Below are positions 22,432 to 35,056 of a DNA stretch of 64,000 nt, in pieces (position 1 is the stretch's first letter; each line of letters starts with the position of its first letter). This DNA comes from Stictocephala bisonia (taxonomy: Eukaryota > Arthropoda > Insecta > Hemiptera > Membracidae), in assembly GCA_035578905.1 (NCBI GenBank), contig JAQJVL010000291.1, positions 310,001-374,000 of the forward strand. The letters are read 5' to 3'. The translations under genes were made by a program, and so were the position numbers. Under the pieces are notes generated by a model. It was not told where the DNA came from and ran no database searches. It worked only from the letters and a program-made list of their open reading frames with translations.

Positions 22432-23004
22432 TTACTAAAACAAAAACGAGTTTACACATTTTAGACTTATGAAGTTTAAAAAGTATCAAAGTTTTTATTT
22501 CAACATTTTCAGGAGAAACGCCAGATTTACTTAAAGATAAAACTGCTTAATTACACATGACGTTTATGTGGTTATAGTGAAGTGGAATTGGTGAAATGGA
22601 AAATGTCCCCATTTGTCATTAAAAACATGTTGCAAATGGCAAAGTTAGGGCTATCTCAATATCAATCGCGATATCTTAACCTCTCTTAAAGCTAACCACA
22701 ACAAGTAAATTTAGGTACAGGATCTAACCTAAATTGGCGCAAGGTCTATAAAAGTAGAGACCATAGGCGAAATTCTTTGCCGAGAAGAGTTTTCATGTTG
22801 TCCTTTTTATATTCGTATTTTATTTCTCTGATAAGTTTAAAATTTTTAATTGCACAATCAGGTTTATAAAGAAGTTGTAAATGACCGTTACTTTATTTTT
22901 ATTAATTTTATTTATTCCCACAGATATTGATATACAGTACAATGAATGGTTAAATTCATTGATCTACATGCCCTTGTTTCATTGGTGGTTAACATTTTTC
23001 TACA

Positions 23005-23123
23005 GAGTAGTAGATCTCAAACAACACTTTAATAGTATTGGATAGAATGAGCTTGCGTGCTTACGTGCTGCATTCCATGAATGAGTGTTTTATAGCAAAG
23101 GACACGTTGAGACGAAGTTTACA
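23005..23123 (+). repeat. Direct duplication, copy 2
   Basis: This matches 22325-22431 through 'tagcaaaggacacgttgaga' and on to 'gaagttta'. Relative to copy 1 it has a small insertion (gcttgcgt). Confidence 0.75.
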
Positions 23124-23249
23124 CATTGTTTTCATTCCAAGGATGGCATCTTCACATTCTCTAAGTTGCAGGTGGATCGCCTCCGATAGAAGGTAGGCAG
23201 GAAATTGTTCTCAACGAGCTATTAGATTTTACTATAGACAATTTATACT

Positions 23250-23335
23250 AGGAAGAGAAGAGATGATTGTGTAGTCTGGTTACTAACTGAGCTCGACCTT
23301 CGAAAATGTAATTTATTAATAACCAGCAGTAGTAT
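23250..23335 (-). repeat. S1 dispersed repeat, short fragment
   Basis: The minus strand matches the S1 block from 'ttattaataaatt' to 'gagctcagttagtaaccaga' and 'ctacac'. It is short and diverged. Confidence 0.5.
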
Positions 23336-24368
23336 AATTATGAAGGGAAATATGTTTAAGATGTTTACATGTGGAAGAAAAGTTCCGGAACAGCTTCATA
23401 ATTACTGAACGATTACAGATAAATCAATAAAACATAGTAAAGGATATCATTACAGCATCTATTAATTTAGTTTTTGAAGTAACTACCGTTTTTCTGTCAT
23501 ATCACGGGAACGGCCAGAAAGGAGTCAGAAGAAAATCTTAAAAGAAAGCATAGGTCGAGTAGTACATCTAATTAAAGGTCTATAGTAGTAGAACATAAAC
23601 CCAACCTAAAACCTAAAATAGTTCGTTCTTTAAAAAATAACGCTAGTTAAATGTTTAAAAAGCTACAATGAAGGTCCTGCTCTAGATGGTTTAGTATTAT
23701 TTTCTTCGCACAAGTTGGGAAAGTTAAATTTTGTAAATTTAAAACTTAACTGGACTTAAGAAGTAGTTTTTTAGGGTAGTTAGTGACTCTTCACTTCCGA
23801 TTCAGGATGGTTAAAATGAGTAGTCTAGCACAGATGACTACCACAAACAGCGCTTAAAAGGGATGATCTAGTACAAAATTGCAGATGTCAACATTTCTTG
23901 GCTGTAGAAAGACATTGCATTAGTAGCCACAATTCAAGTGCACTAACACATCAAAGACAAAATGCTGCTGTATGTATCATTTCTGTCAAACAAATATACA
24001 TAATGAAGTTAGTCATGAACAATGATTAGCAATTCGAACATTTACTTAGGTAAGTTAACATCACTTTTTATATTAAAATGTTTGAATATCTGCCATTTTG
24101 TACTAGATCAACTTTTTAAGTGCTGTTTTTACGTTTAATATTTTTGCCGAACTCCGAATCTAATGATGGCGCTCAATATGTAAATGTTAAACACTTTAAA
24201 GTAAAAATGTTGAAACTCGTATTTGAAACAGAAATACGGAACCTAAAAAGTTTGAACATTTAAAAAAGAACAAAATACGTTCTGCTCCAACTTAACACGA
24301 CTCTGATGGTTTGTAAAATATAAGAACTTTCTTCTGTCAAAGAACTGTTTCAGTTTTATAAAGACGGC
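23336..24368. other. No gene seen
   Basis: AT-rich sequence without a recognisable coding or RNA feature. Confidence 0.5.
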
Positions 24369-24553
24369 GTATAACGGTGGCTCAGTGGCTAAGGCTTCGG
24401 ACTGCGGAGAGCAAGGTGCAGGGTTCGAATCCCCACTGAGCCAACGGTCGGTACTTCACTCGCTGAATAAAGTTCACGCACAGGCTTGCAAGCCCATGTG
24501 AACTGGCAAGTGAAGTTAAAAAAATTAAAATTAAAATTAAAAAATTAAAAGTT
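24369..24553 (+). repeat. tRNA-derived SINE, family A, good copy
   Basis: The head has A box TGGCTCAGTGG and B box GGTTCGAATCC about 50 bp apart. A ~75-bp unrelated body follows, and then a tail of aaaattaaaattaa repeats. The 5' 'gtggctcagtgg' pairs with 'ccactgagccaac', so a long hairpin replaces the normal tRNA acceptor. It is the cleanest member of the family. Confidence 0.85.
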
Positions 24554-24583
24554 CACTAATATTCATATACCTGCGAGGAGAAA

Positions 24584-25010
24584 TTGAATAATTGGAAGAC
24601 CATCGAACAAAAAATAATTGTTATTTACACTAAATATATATTAAAAGACGGGGTGTTAAAACACATGTTAAAGTTTCAATATGTAGATTCTATTTTATAT
24701 TTATTTAATGTTGGAACTGTTCGAGTTAGATTATACACAATGCATACAAAGCATAATGTCATGAACTATTCATGTCTGTTCAAAGGCATTAACTTCCAAA
24801 CTTAAAATAAAAATTAAATTTTATCTATAAGCCAGTACACTGGTACTGACTTTAACAATAAATTTAACAATTGGTAAATAGAATTTTGCATTGTAAGTTG
24901 AAAGACAGACTATTTGAGTTAGTTTCTTTTGGCATTTTTTACTGCAATCTTTTATTTCTTCCGGTGAAGTTGGAATTTCAAAGTTCTCAATTATAATACG
25001 AATAAACATC
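24584..25010. other. No gene supported
   Basis: Two short open frames (24584-24805 plus, 24821-25009 minus) are AT-rich and unrecognised. Confidence 0.4.
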
Positions 25011-25014
25011 CAAT

Positions 25015-25430
25015 GCTACTTGGGGACGAAGTGTTTGGAAGATTGTAGGCGATAGGTTTCATGCACGGTCCCCTCAATACCGACACGGCGTCCGCTCAAT
25101 GGTTGCCATCGACGTGGACACTACTAGAGAAGTCCGGGGTGTCCATGTTGGATGGTAGTCAGGGTTTGGATGTTGTGTAGGGAAGATCACTAAGTGTCAG
25201 ACTTGTCAGTTAGCTGAAAATCAGACCAACACTACGTCATTCGGTCTCCACGTAGAGCTGTAGGTCCACTAGTTGCCTTGACTGTTGGGCTATTAATAAA
25301 TTGCCTTTTCTGAGAAACAGTTCAACTCAGTTAGTAACCAAACAGTCATCCACACTCATCCTACACTCGTATCATCATTCATATTCGCCTTAAAATACGC
25401 ACAACGTTGTATCGGCGTCTCATATGTAAG
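25015..25430 (+). repeat. S1 dispersed repeat, lacking the first ~35 bp
   Basis: It starts at 'gctacttggggacgaagtg' and contains GTGGACACTACTAGAG and a mutated inner palindrome. It ends 'ggcgtctcatatgtaaga', almost as in the copy at 3497-3935. These two share private differences and may form a subfamily. Confidence 0.85.
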
Positions 25431-25970
25431 AATAAGATGGATCACTAACAATTAAAGTTAGAGTTAAATAGATGAAATGAAGTCCTTTGGGTTTTTTCAA
25501 CATGCCGCAGCTGTTGAACTAGTCCGCATTATGTTATGTCAATCAGTAATAATTGCAGCGCATTCTCCAATTACAATAATTTTCATTTGGTTTTCAAATC
25601 CTTTGGCACTGGGAGTCACCGGTGACTGTGAGGTCAGAGATGATTCGACTGGGTGCCCCCAAGGTACGGTCCCTCCCAGTCACCTTGGTCTGCCACCTCG
25701 TCAAAGATTATCTTAAGTACCGTTAGGCTTCTTAAGAAAACACGACTTCAATAAGAACGCCTGTCTTTATTTATTTATTTTTTTTTAATTATGATAGTCA
25801 ATATGTTGTCTGTTAGTTTATTGTCTTAACTTCCATCAGTTCATCCAGCTTGATGTTTGTCACGTAGGAGGACACTAGATGAAAGAAATGATGTTCCGAT
25901 TTGTATTTAAAAATCAGATATACAAGCTCTGTCACTTGAACTCAGACGACAATTCAAGGGGTAGTTGATA
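25431..25970. other. No gene supported
   Basis: An open frame at 25477-25716 (79 codons) has a GC-rich end but no recognisable domain. Confidence 0.4.
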
Positions 25971-25974
25971 CATG

Positions 25975-26450
25975 AGGGTGAAACTCATATACGTACAGTG
26001 GTACTGACCCACCCTCCCTCCCAAATCACTGCACGTGTACTGTATAGCACGTACAGTGTGCTACATCTCTCACCCTCTTAGTACAACCATAAGCCATCTT
26101 ACTACCTTCCTAGACCAAATGGATGACCATAAACCCAACATATACATTATTTTCTTTAATTTCTTTATAAACCACAAGACTGAAGCAAGCTTTGTAAAAA
26201 AAAAAAAAAAATACACACACCTATATCACCCACAGGTATAAGTGATAATGGAGCCTACAACCTATGGTACTCCCATAGGTGTGACCTACGTATAACACGT
26301 ATGTATGAGGGCGGGTGGGTGGGCCTATATCACCGTACGTGTGAGAGTGAGTGGGTGTGCCATATACCACCGTATACGTTCGTTACTACGGTGGTATTGA
26401 CTCGTCTACCCGCTCATACATATACAGTGGTATAGTGCAGCGTGGTACTG
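25975..26450. repeat. Scattered 36-bp-family minisatellite modules, both strands
   Basis: Units with 'caccgtacgtgtgagagtg' and 'accaccgtatacgt' (plus, 26325-26385, two units) are mixed with inverted ones ('gtacagtggtactgaccca' near 25995 and 'acagtggtat' near 26425). They match the array at 60815-62288. A poly-A and (AC)n stretch lies within, at about 26199-26222. Confidence 0.6.
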
Positions 26451-27038
26451 TAGCACATATGTTACTTAAAGCAGTAATGTCCCTCATATCTAGATTAGCT
26501 AAAAGATAATTATAATTTTGGTATAACCCCAAAAACACAAAATCGTACTAATTCGCCACACTTATTTCTATGTTATGTATCATCCACAAAATATCATAGA
26601 AATAACTCACATTTTTTCTACAAAGTTATTAACTACTCTAGCAAGCATGGTACGTTACTCAACTAACAGGATGGGTTCAACATATACTTCCTGGCACTTG
26701 TAGCCGAGCTGTAACTGAATTTTGGTTGATTTCCAGGATAAGAGCTTAGCTAAACATTCAAATCACTAAGGACAACAAAGAAGATTCCAGTCTCATCAGA
26801 AATTATTTTAATTATATAGGGAATAAAACAGTTTTATTTGAGGGGTCAAGTTAATTCATTTATCACTCTAAACTGAAAACAATATTCGCACGGATTCTAG
26901 AATTGTTCTTTCCTGGAACTCCCCTGCATGACGTCCTTTCCCGTTTGGATGTATCCTGGAGGTCCAAGGTCCTGGGAGGATGCTGTGACATTGAAAACGA
27001 AGACGCCTCCAGGTGAAAGTGCGCCAAGGAAGGTCGCG
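26451..27038. other. No gene supported
   Basis: The overlapping open frames on opposite strands at 26863-27119 are mutual shadows without a recognisable domain. Confidence 0.4.
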
Positions 27039-27059
27039 GGAGGGGGCAAAGCCCCCTCC
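27039..27059 (+). other. GC hairpin next to a TATATATA element
   Basis: A perfect 9-bp-arm hairpin (ggagggggc, aaa, gccccctcc) is followed immediately by 'tatatatac'. This could be a transposon terminus or part of a promoter. The sequence alone cannot decide. Confidence 0.5.
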
Positions 27060-27548
27060 TATATATACTCAGGGACCGCTTCTCGGCAAATTTTATCATT
27101 TGCTGTGTACCCTTGTTAGTGAGTGTTTCGGTATATATCTCATATATTGTAAGTATTCAAAACAATAATTCAATAGTAATTTAAGATTTTTTCAATTTTA
27201 TCAATTTATATGCAAGTATAAATAAAAATACTTAATTCAGTAAATTTACTACAAAATATAATTTGATAAGATTCGCTCTTAAAAATACTAATAAATATAT
27301 ATATTTTTTAATTATATATTTTTCTAAAAAAGAGTTTTTCATAAATAACTTCTAAAAATGTTTAAAACTAAAATTACTGCATTATCGATCATATTTCTAA
27401 CCAAAAATGCATAGTTGTTCTAAACTTATTTGCTGTATATATGCAATTAAAAGTTTGCCTACTTCTGACAAAAGTATTAACAAAATATTTGGGCGTGTAA
27501 AAATGTTTAACTATCATCAAAATGACAGACGATAAGCCTACTATTTTT

Positions 27549-27668
27549 ACACTATAGAGTAGGTTATTTACCTTTGTGATCCGTCGAGTAATCCAACAAT
27601 TGTAGCTTAGCTACGCGCGTTTGAATTACTCGACGGATCACAAAGGTAAATAACCTACTCTATAGTGT
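27549..27668. repeat. Perfect 44-bp-arm inverted repeat
   Basis: The left arm 27549-27592 and right arm 27625-27668 are exact reverse complements, around a 32-nt loop. Identity of the arms implies a recent origin or gene conversion. There is no coding potential and no obvious target duplication. Confidence 0.95.
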
Positions 27669-30109
27669 TAATTCAGTAATCCGGAGGCCTAAACATGAAA
27701 TGATACTATTTTTAAATCGTATTAAAGCGTATTGCGTAACACACTCCTCATTTGTTTGTAATGTTAACTGACTTACATTTTAAATTACTCTTAGAGAAAA
27801 AGCAGTTTTTTTAACCATATATTTTATTGCTATCACAGCTAATAACATAATTTATGACAGTGTAATAATAAGTTATTTAATCAGTAAAAAACAGAAAAAT
27901 CAGAATAATAAAAAAAACACTTTATCAGTACATTTGTAATCTCTACTTTAATTTTTTTTTATAGATCGCACGACATTATTATTCTACAATGTCAACTTTG
28001 TAGCAGACTTTTTTTACGAAACATTTCAAAAATTACAAAAAGTTTCACTTCAATATTCAATAATAAATACTGATGTATTTATTCCAATTAAACTTCTTAT
28101 TTCTATTATCTACATCATTAATTTCATTTATGTTCAAGCTTCAAATTACCTGTTGCATGATTGTTTTTACCAAACAATTCAGAAGAAAACTTTGATAAAC
28201 GGACAGTTCTCAAATTAAAAGATTTATTTTTAATTAATTGGCCAACAGGTAAACATAGGTCTATTGTACCCGAGTACAGATATTACCATCAAATAGTGTT
28301 GTTATTGGATGTGTTTCAATAACAAGATTTTGCTGTTGAACCCAATGCAATAATTTTTATAAAAAACTGAATAAAAATGGAGTGTTACGTACAGTACTTT
28401 TAATACATGATTAATATCTTAAAATTCTATTATATAATTTAAGCCAAACACTCTCAATTTCAACGTTATCTATTAACAATAAAAACATCATCAAAACAAA
28501 CAGCATTGCACACAAACAAAAACCAACCCGTATTAAAAGAAAAGATAAACAATCTGCTATGTTTGCATTCAACGACAACTCATAAAGATCATTAAGGGAT
28601 AAAAATACAATAAATAAAAAACTATTTTACTACAAAATGTCGTAAAAACTATGACAATGTTGTTATATTTGTTATATAAACTACGAAAATACAATCGAAT
28701 CAGAATAAGTTATACATTTTAAATCTTGAGATGTCTTGCGTGCCTTGAGCTCAAACCAATAAATCTAAATCAAACTTATTATTTTTGATAAACATGAATT
28801 TAAAATTATTGATTACACAATAAATTCGTGCTGCAAATATAGTTATTTTAGACTAAAATAACCACTGCAACAAAATAACAAATTTCAATGTCTTGTCAAT
28901 TCTAATAAAACGTGTCTGAAAGAGGAGCAGTTTTAATTTATAAAATAAGAAAAGATACGCTAGAAAAGGAACAATTTCTTTTAGTTTATTACTTTTATAC
29001 AACATTAAGTATTTATACCAATAAAATAAAATACTAATGGATTTTGCTGAATTTCGAATCCGGTTAAATGTAATTTAGATGGTAGTGGGAAAGCACAAAA
29101 TAAATTAAACGTTAAAATATATCCAAACGAAAAAACCTATTGTTTTTCACTTATATAAAAAATAAGTATAAAGATCAAACAATTTGGGAGAGTTTTGTAG
29201 CAGTTTCACTAAAAAATTTTCGTTTTGAAGTTAAGTTTATGTAAAATAGTAATAATAATAGAAATAAAGATTGATTTATACTGCTTTAATTATATTTTGG
29301 GCTTGCCTATTAACTATCTAAGTTATATTTAACCACATTTGAAATTTAATCAAATCTTTTACAATTTTTCATTTCTATATATACATAACGTTGTTTGGAA
29401 GTAATAACCCAAAACAAAATTCATCATTCCCAGCGTATCTTTCCCTATTTAATAAATTGAAACTGGTCTCCTTTAGGACTTATGTTGGTATAAAATTAAT
29501 AAATAAAGGCACTGAAATTTGGCATTTTATTGCAGCAAGTATCTTTGGCTAATTTTTTTTATAGCACTAATATATTTTATTTATTATTTATTTTAACAAC
29601 AACAATAAATTAGTACAATTAATACTTTTAATACAAAACAGTATTGCAATCTTGCTTGAATAGTAATAATAACCAGTCTATTTACATGAAAATATAAGCT
29701 GTACATCGTACTTCAGTAGCATTTTGTCTGTAAATATTTAGTAAATCACTTTCAGAAATGTGTAGCCGAGACAAGCCTTACATTTATAGTAACGCTTAGT
29801 TATTCCATTACTTAAAACATTTTATTCAGTTTAAATAATAACTAGTCGAAATGCGTACATTTTATGTTAATGATAAAATTAATAATAATAATATAATACA
29901 ATAAAATACTCTTACATAATAGGTAAAAATAAGTAATCAATATGAAATATATTACAATTAAAAAAATTAAAATAATAGTAACTATGAGTAGTTGTTATGC
30001 TTGCTACTGGATCAAAATATAATTCATTAAGCTGTAGGTGTCTTCTGGGTGGTGTTAAACAAACGACGACTTTGGTTGCGGGTCTCCCAGCTATGTTAGC
30101 TGCCAACCA
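27669..30109. other. No gene seen; very AT-rich
   Basis: About 2.4 kb of very AT-rich DNA, with stops throughout all frames. No repeat or RNA feature is recognised. Confidence 0.6.
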
Positions 30110-30640
30110 GATTCTAATGTATAATTGGGTCGGACAATAAGCGACCTCCTGTTATATTCCGCATGTAGGGGTTTCAGCAGTTGAGGGGAATATTTCCACC
30201 CTCTTAGCTGTCGTCCATCACGACCATAACTAACATCCGCCCTCAAGTGTTCAACTTCCGTAACAGTATTTAATTGAAAAAAAAACGTCATGAAATGTAC
30301 AAGTTTATTTAATTGCTATTCATTGTTTACAATATTATTCAATTTGTTATTTCTATTATAAATTGTTATTGGAATACTAAATAATGATTTAATTTAATCA
30401 TTCTAAGCTTGATTCGTTGGTGTTACTCAAACCAACCAATGGTGACTACTGCTCATGTCGTAGTGGGTGGGGCTTGCTATTGCGCTGCCAGATGCTTGCT
30501 GGTTGCCATAACAATTTTTAAATGGAATGACCCAATGGGAGAAGAGTAGTTCTCCATCACACTTCCACCACTCAATGCATCTCACTCACATCAGCGCATT
30601 CAGTAGGTCACTTTGTAAGCGGCATATATATAACTAGTTT
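30110..30640 (+). repeat. R2 dispersed repeat, copy 1
   Basis: A ~530-bp block matches 49845-50315 in the same orientation. Shared words include 'gcatgtaggggtttcagcag', 'tactaaataatgattt', 'gattcgttggtgtta', 'aaccaaccaatgg' and 'ggggcttgctattgcgct'. There are moderate substitutions and indels. The family is unidentified, with no open frame shared between the copies. Confidence 0.8.
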
Positions 30641-32209
30641 TTTTACGTACAGCTGATATTTAAAAAAATACGAGTATATAAATAACTTAAGCAAAATCTT
30701 GTCCATGAGAATAACATAATATCTTTGGATATCATGGGGGCAAATATGTATTCTAAATAGACTATATCAGTATCGTTAACCTATGAAGTAAAGAGACAAC
30801 GTTTCAGTGAAACACGACTTTGGCAAGCAGTACCAGCAGATTGAAGGCTTAAGACGTGTTCTGTTACCGTTGAAACTTAACGACTTTTACTATATTTCAA
30901 GCATACTGAATACCATCTAATTTTATTTATGTAGATACCTAACGTAATACTGAAACAAAATTATTTTTAATTGTAGTGGTGCACGAGTATATAAAAAAGT
31001 AGAGAAACTTTAATTGAAATACTTAAATTAAATTATTAATAAATAAATACGATAATTTTAGTTTACAATTAATTGTTTGTAATTGTATTACTTAAACTCC
31101 AATACAATGTATTATTATTTTTCATTATTTTCACCTGAGTATACATAAATGTTCTTAATATTGTATATTTACGTGTAATAAACTGAATACATACATTCGA
31201 TTCAATAACCACTGTTCTATTGTTCTGTTTCTCATGGTATCTTTTGATTAAATCAATAGTGAGTTTATGTAAAAAATTGAATTGACAGAGACACCAACGA
31301 TTTAAACATTTCCAAACTGTAGCTCCAAATAAGAGATGAACAAATAGTCGAACACATCGATATGTAGTAAACAATAACTACTTAGTGGTCGTTTTACTGT
31401 ATACATCGATGGTGATGGTTGGAAGTTCTTCCACTCGATTATACGAGTACATCACATTCCGATACTTCGTACTGAAAGGCTGTCGTAAATATCAAGCTAG
31501 AACGTACTGTACTGACACTGACTATGCGGGCACATTACTCTATGTTGATGGTGATCTGTGTGATACGGGCCAGATTTGGGACAAGACTTGCACAATCCTA
31601 AACGCCGGCGCCACTGAGACCTGTTTTGACTCCACCCCCCCCCCCCCCCCCCAGTAGCCGGGGGCATAAAACTTCGGGAGCTGGCTGACATTTGGCTGCG
31701 TTATCAGCAATATGTAAACACCGTTTAGGTTGAGAAACGCAGCATTCCACATTCCACACAAATCATGTTTTAAGTGTTTTCAAGAGTGGGTCCAGTTCTT
31801 GAGAATTGGGAAAGGCACACTGGCCTTTTTAATACCTGATTTTCATACCAACAAACAAGAAGACTGACCAAAATGTGAATTGCCTTTCATCTGGTATTTT
31901 TAAATTATATGGGAGTCAAATTACAATTAATTGTCACTATTAAAAAGGAAAACTATATAATTGTAATCATATTTAGAGATTCTTTTCGTAATAGGTATTT
32001 TGCCTTTATTTCGACGTAACATGTTACTGTACTGCCATCACTAATGCTTTTATTTCAATTAAGTACTTGTTAAATATTCTTGCAGTTCCTTGTTTTTTAT
32101 GTTCAAGGTTTATGAAGAAGGTGGAAGTTGTAAATCGTGCTGAAATTTAAGGTCGTATTTTTTATAGTGTATAAATTTATCCACTGAAGTATAAATCCAT
32201 TGCCGGTAA
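30641..32209. other. No gene supported; poly-C run at 31635
   Basis: Open frames (31069-31374 minus and 31385-31691 on both strands) have no recognisable domain. The frames at 31.4-31.7 kb run through an 18-base poly-C run (31635-31652). Confidence 0.45.
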
Positions 32210-32300
32210 GCTTACGGTCGGTAATTAATTCCAATGAAAACACTGTAATTCAGTTGTCGAAATAAGTTCACACACGGTCTGCAGGCCTACGGGGAGTATA
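32210..32300 (+). repeat. SINE family A, 3' body fragment
   Basis: It matches the non-tRNA body of the copy at 24369-24553 ('ttacggtcggta', 'aagttcacacacgg', 'tgcaggcc'), without the head. Confidence 0.5.
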
Positions 32301-34222
32301 ATATAATAATTGTAAGGTGATAAAAATACACCATGCTGCCACTCAAACCTACAAACAACCAACACATTACATGCTCTCATTCGTCACATACACAATTTGA
32401 CAGCCTGACTAACCTCACTTATATTGAGGCCCATTCCATAAAAATTGTAATACTATTGGCATTTTTGTTTAATTTAGTTTGATATTTAATGGAGTAACAT
32501 TTGTATAAATTACATATATATATTAAGAGTACATTAGTATGTTTTTGTAATCACAGTATAATTTATGTTTGTGACGTTTCCTTGTGTTTTTATCATTATA
32601 TAATATGATAACTAATAAACGTTTTATTTATTTTATTTTAACTAAAAAGAAGTTCAACAATGTAGTTAGAGCAGTTGGATTGTTTATATATTTGCTCAGT
32701 GAATAATTCTGTTGATAACTTAAAAATGTATGATTATTTGATGATGTTTTCTGTTGCTACAATTTTCTACGTAAACATAACTTAATTGTACCAGTAGATA
32801 TTACGGTAGTTGATCTTGAAAACACGGTTTACTGAACTCAATCAACTCATTACATATATTAATATGTTTTGTAAATTGTGTTATACTAAAATATACTTGT
32901 TTGTTAGTAAACCGAAGCAATCATTTAAAACGCTAAAATGCTTTATTATTATCCTTTTCACTGTATTACTCCGCAACTTTGCATTTTACACAACACTAAA
33001 TGCTGTTTTATTTTATTATATAAGCAAAAGAAGTTACCAATATTTGGGTGATTACAAAATTATGTTTTGCTTTGTAATTTATAGCAGAGAAATTTCACAG
33101 AAAACATTTTCAATAATTGGTCCTGTATATTTCGAAACTTACCAACAAAGTTTTAAATTCATTCATACATTAAAATTCTTAAAATATTAAATTCTAAAAA
33201 GTTTCTTCTTAAATATTAAATAAATTCTTAAAATAATATTTAATATTTAAGAATAGATTAATTTATTTAAATAGATTAATATAATATATTTAAATAATAT
33301 TAAAATATATTATATTATATTTTAATAATAAAAAACTGTTTAAGGGTGCTAAGTTATTATTTTTTATTATAACATTATCATAAATAGCAGCCCTAGGATT
33401 TACAACTTTTCCTTTTGATTAATAACATTCAAAATGGATGACATTTAATCACTAAATTAAAACAAAATGATACCTTAAAGAGGTATAAACTTAAAAACCG
33501 CTCAATATAAGAAGAAAGCTCCGTGGTCGTCTGGTACAGCCTCAGATGTAAACCCGAGTGAGTCTAGTATGGAAATGTGTGCTAATGGATTCCTAACAGA
33601 ATATAAATTCCAGTCTAGGAGCCACTTTTTCAAGTGGAATCCAGAGCCTGTGAATTTGAAACTTTGTTATTGGGAAATTAACATTAAAATTATTCAGAAG
33701 TATTTTAGTACAATATTAATTCTGAATGTAAAATGTATTACCGTGATGAGTTATTTGACAGTACTTTTAGGCTTATCCAGTTCATAAATATCAAAAAGTA
33801 AAAATTAAACAACGCTCAGTAACTTAATATATTTTAACACTGTGTACTAATTTGCCATTTTATTAATAATTTTCTTCATAACAAAAATGAATTTTATGAA
33901 ATTATTTTCATACATTTTGCCATTTAATTAAATTATTATTCTCACCTCAGGCTATTCGTAGTAAAGCAAGACTGCACTGTGTTTGTTGTTGACGTAAATT
34001 CTATTGTGAAAAGATTCGCTTATTTATAATGTTTACAGGATCAAACGGAAAAACATTTTCTTGAAAAATATATCATTTGAAAAAATATTTTCAAATTTGA
34101 CTAGCATCCTAGTATGGATATGGATTAATAAGAATTAAATAAAAAAGATCAACCTTTTTAACGATTTTACAAAATTTAAATATTTTATCATTAGTTTTCA
34201 TTTTGTGAGATTATAAATGGGT
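32301..34222. other. No gene supported; AT-rich
   Basis: The longest frame (32810-33190, 126 codons, plus) is Ile/Phe/Tyr/Lys-rich, as expected from AT-rich DNA. It lacks a recognisable domain and an ATG start. It is followed by a low-complexity 'aaatattaaat' tract to 33320. Confidence 0.5.
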
Positions 34223-35047
34223 GTCCAGCTTCGACTGTAACATATATTAGAGGATTGTTTGTTAGGTCAATACAAGCAAATACTAGCATATAACATGGGT
34301 ATTTTCTCGATTGGTTTTCTGTTTGTATGTGTTTACAAAAATTTTAATAACTCAAAAGTTGTTTAACATACAATATTTAGTTTTGGTATGAAAGTTGCTC
34401 TCAGAAACACACATTTCATGTAAACAGGCTAAACGTCGAATATTATAAGTTTCAAAATGGCGACTGTCCAAACATTTCGAGGTCAAATATAAAAATCGTA
34501 CATTTTACCCAAAAATGTTGAAACAAAATATTTATAGATTACATTATGCCACATTAAAATGTCGGATGATTAATAACAGAGAAACTTATATTTTAACCCC
34601 CTGGGTTTATGGTTTAATCTGGGTACTCTTTAACGAGATTTCAGTGCTTTCAGTGACAAAAAATAAGTGTCCTCTGTTATTTATCAAACGATATTTTAAA
34701 TTAGTATATCGTTGAAATTGTCATAATAAAGCTAAAATGTTTGTGTAAAATGCGTAATTTTTTTTATTACTATTTTATTTGAGAATGACATTTTTTAGAC
34801 AGCCGCCATTTTGAAACTGACAATCTTAGACACACAGCCTTTTTCACAAAAATTGTTTTTGTTAGATCAACTTTCATTCATAAATTCAGTTTTGTATGTC
34901 AAACGGCTTTTGAAATATTAATTTTTTTTAAGCACATACAGACACACAGACAGAAAACGAATCGAGTAAAGACACAGTTTTCTGTATAATTTGCTAGTAT
35001 TGACCTGACAAACAAACCTCTAAAATATGCGCCAGTCGAAGCTGGAC
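34223..35047. mobile_element. DNA-transposon-like element with ~60-bp terminal inverted repeats
   Basis: The left end 34223-34282 (gtccagcttcgactg...) and right end 34988-35047 (...cagtcgaagctggac) are inverted repeats with a handful of differences. The 825-bp span is non-coding and includes a 'cacatacagacacacagaca' tract near the right end. No convincing target duplication is visible. The right flank is occupied by the foldback element starting within 10 bp. The superfamily is unknown. Confidence 0.75.
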
Positions 35048-35056
35048 GACCTGTAT

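Noticed and set aside
24369..24450. Functional tRNA gene
   Set aside because: A and B boxes are strong, but there is no cloverleaf acceptor stem, and a SINE body with an A-rich tail follows.
31385..31761. Open frames at 31.4-31.8 kb on both strands
   Set aside because: They overlap each other and run through an 18-base poly-C run whose length may be unreliable. No domain is seen.
32810..33190. 126-codon open frame as a membrane protein gene
   Set aside because: Its hydrophobic, Lys/Tyr/Phe-rich composition is what AT-rich DNA yields. It lacks an ATG start and any recognisable domain.
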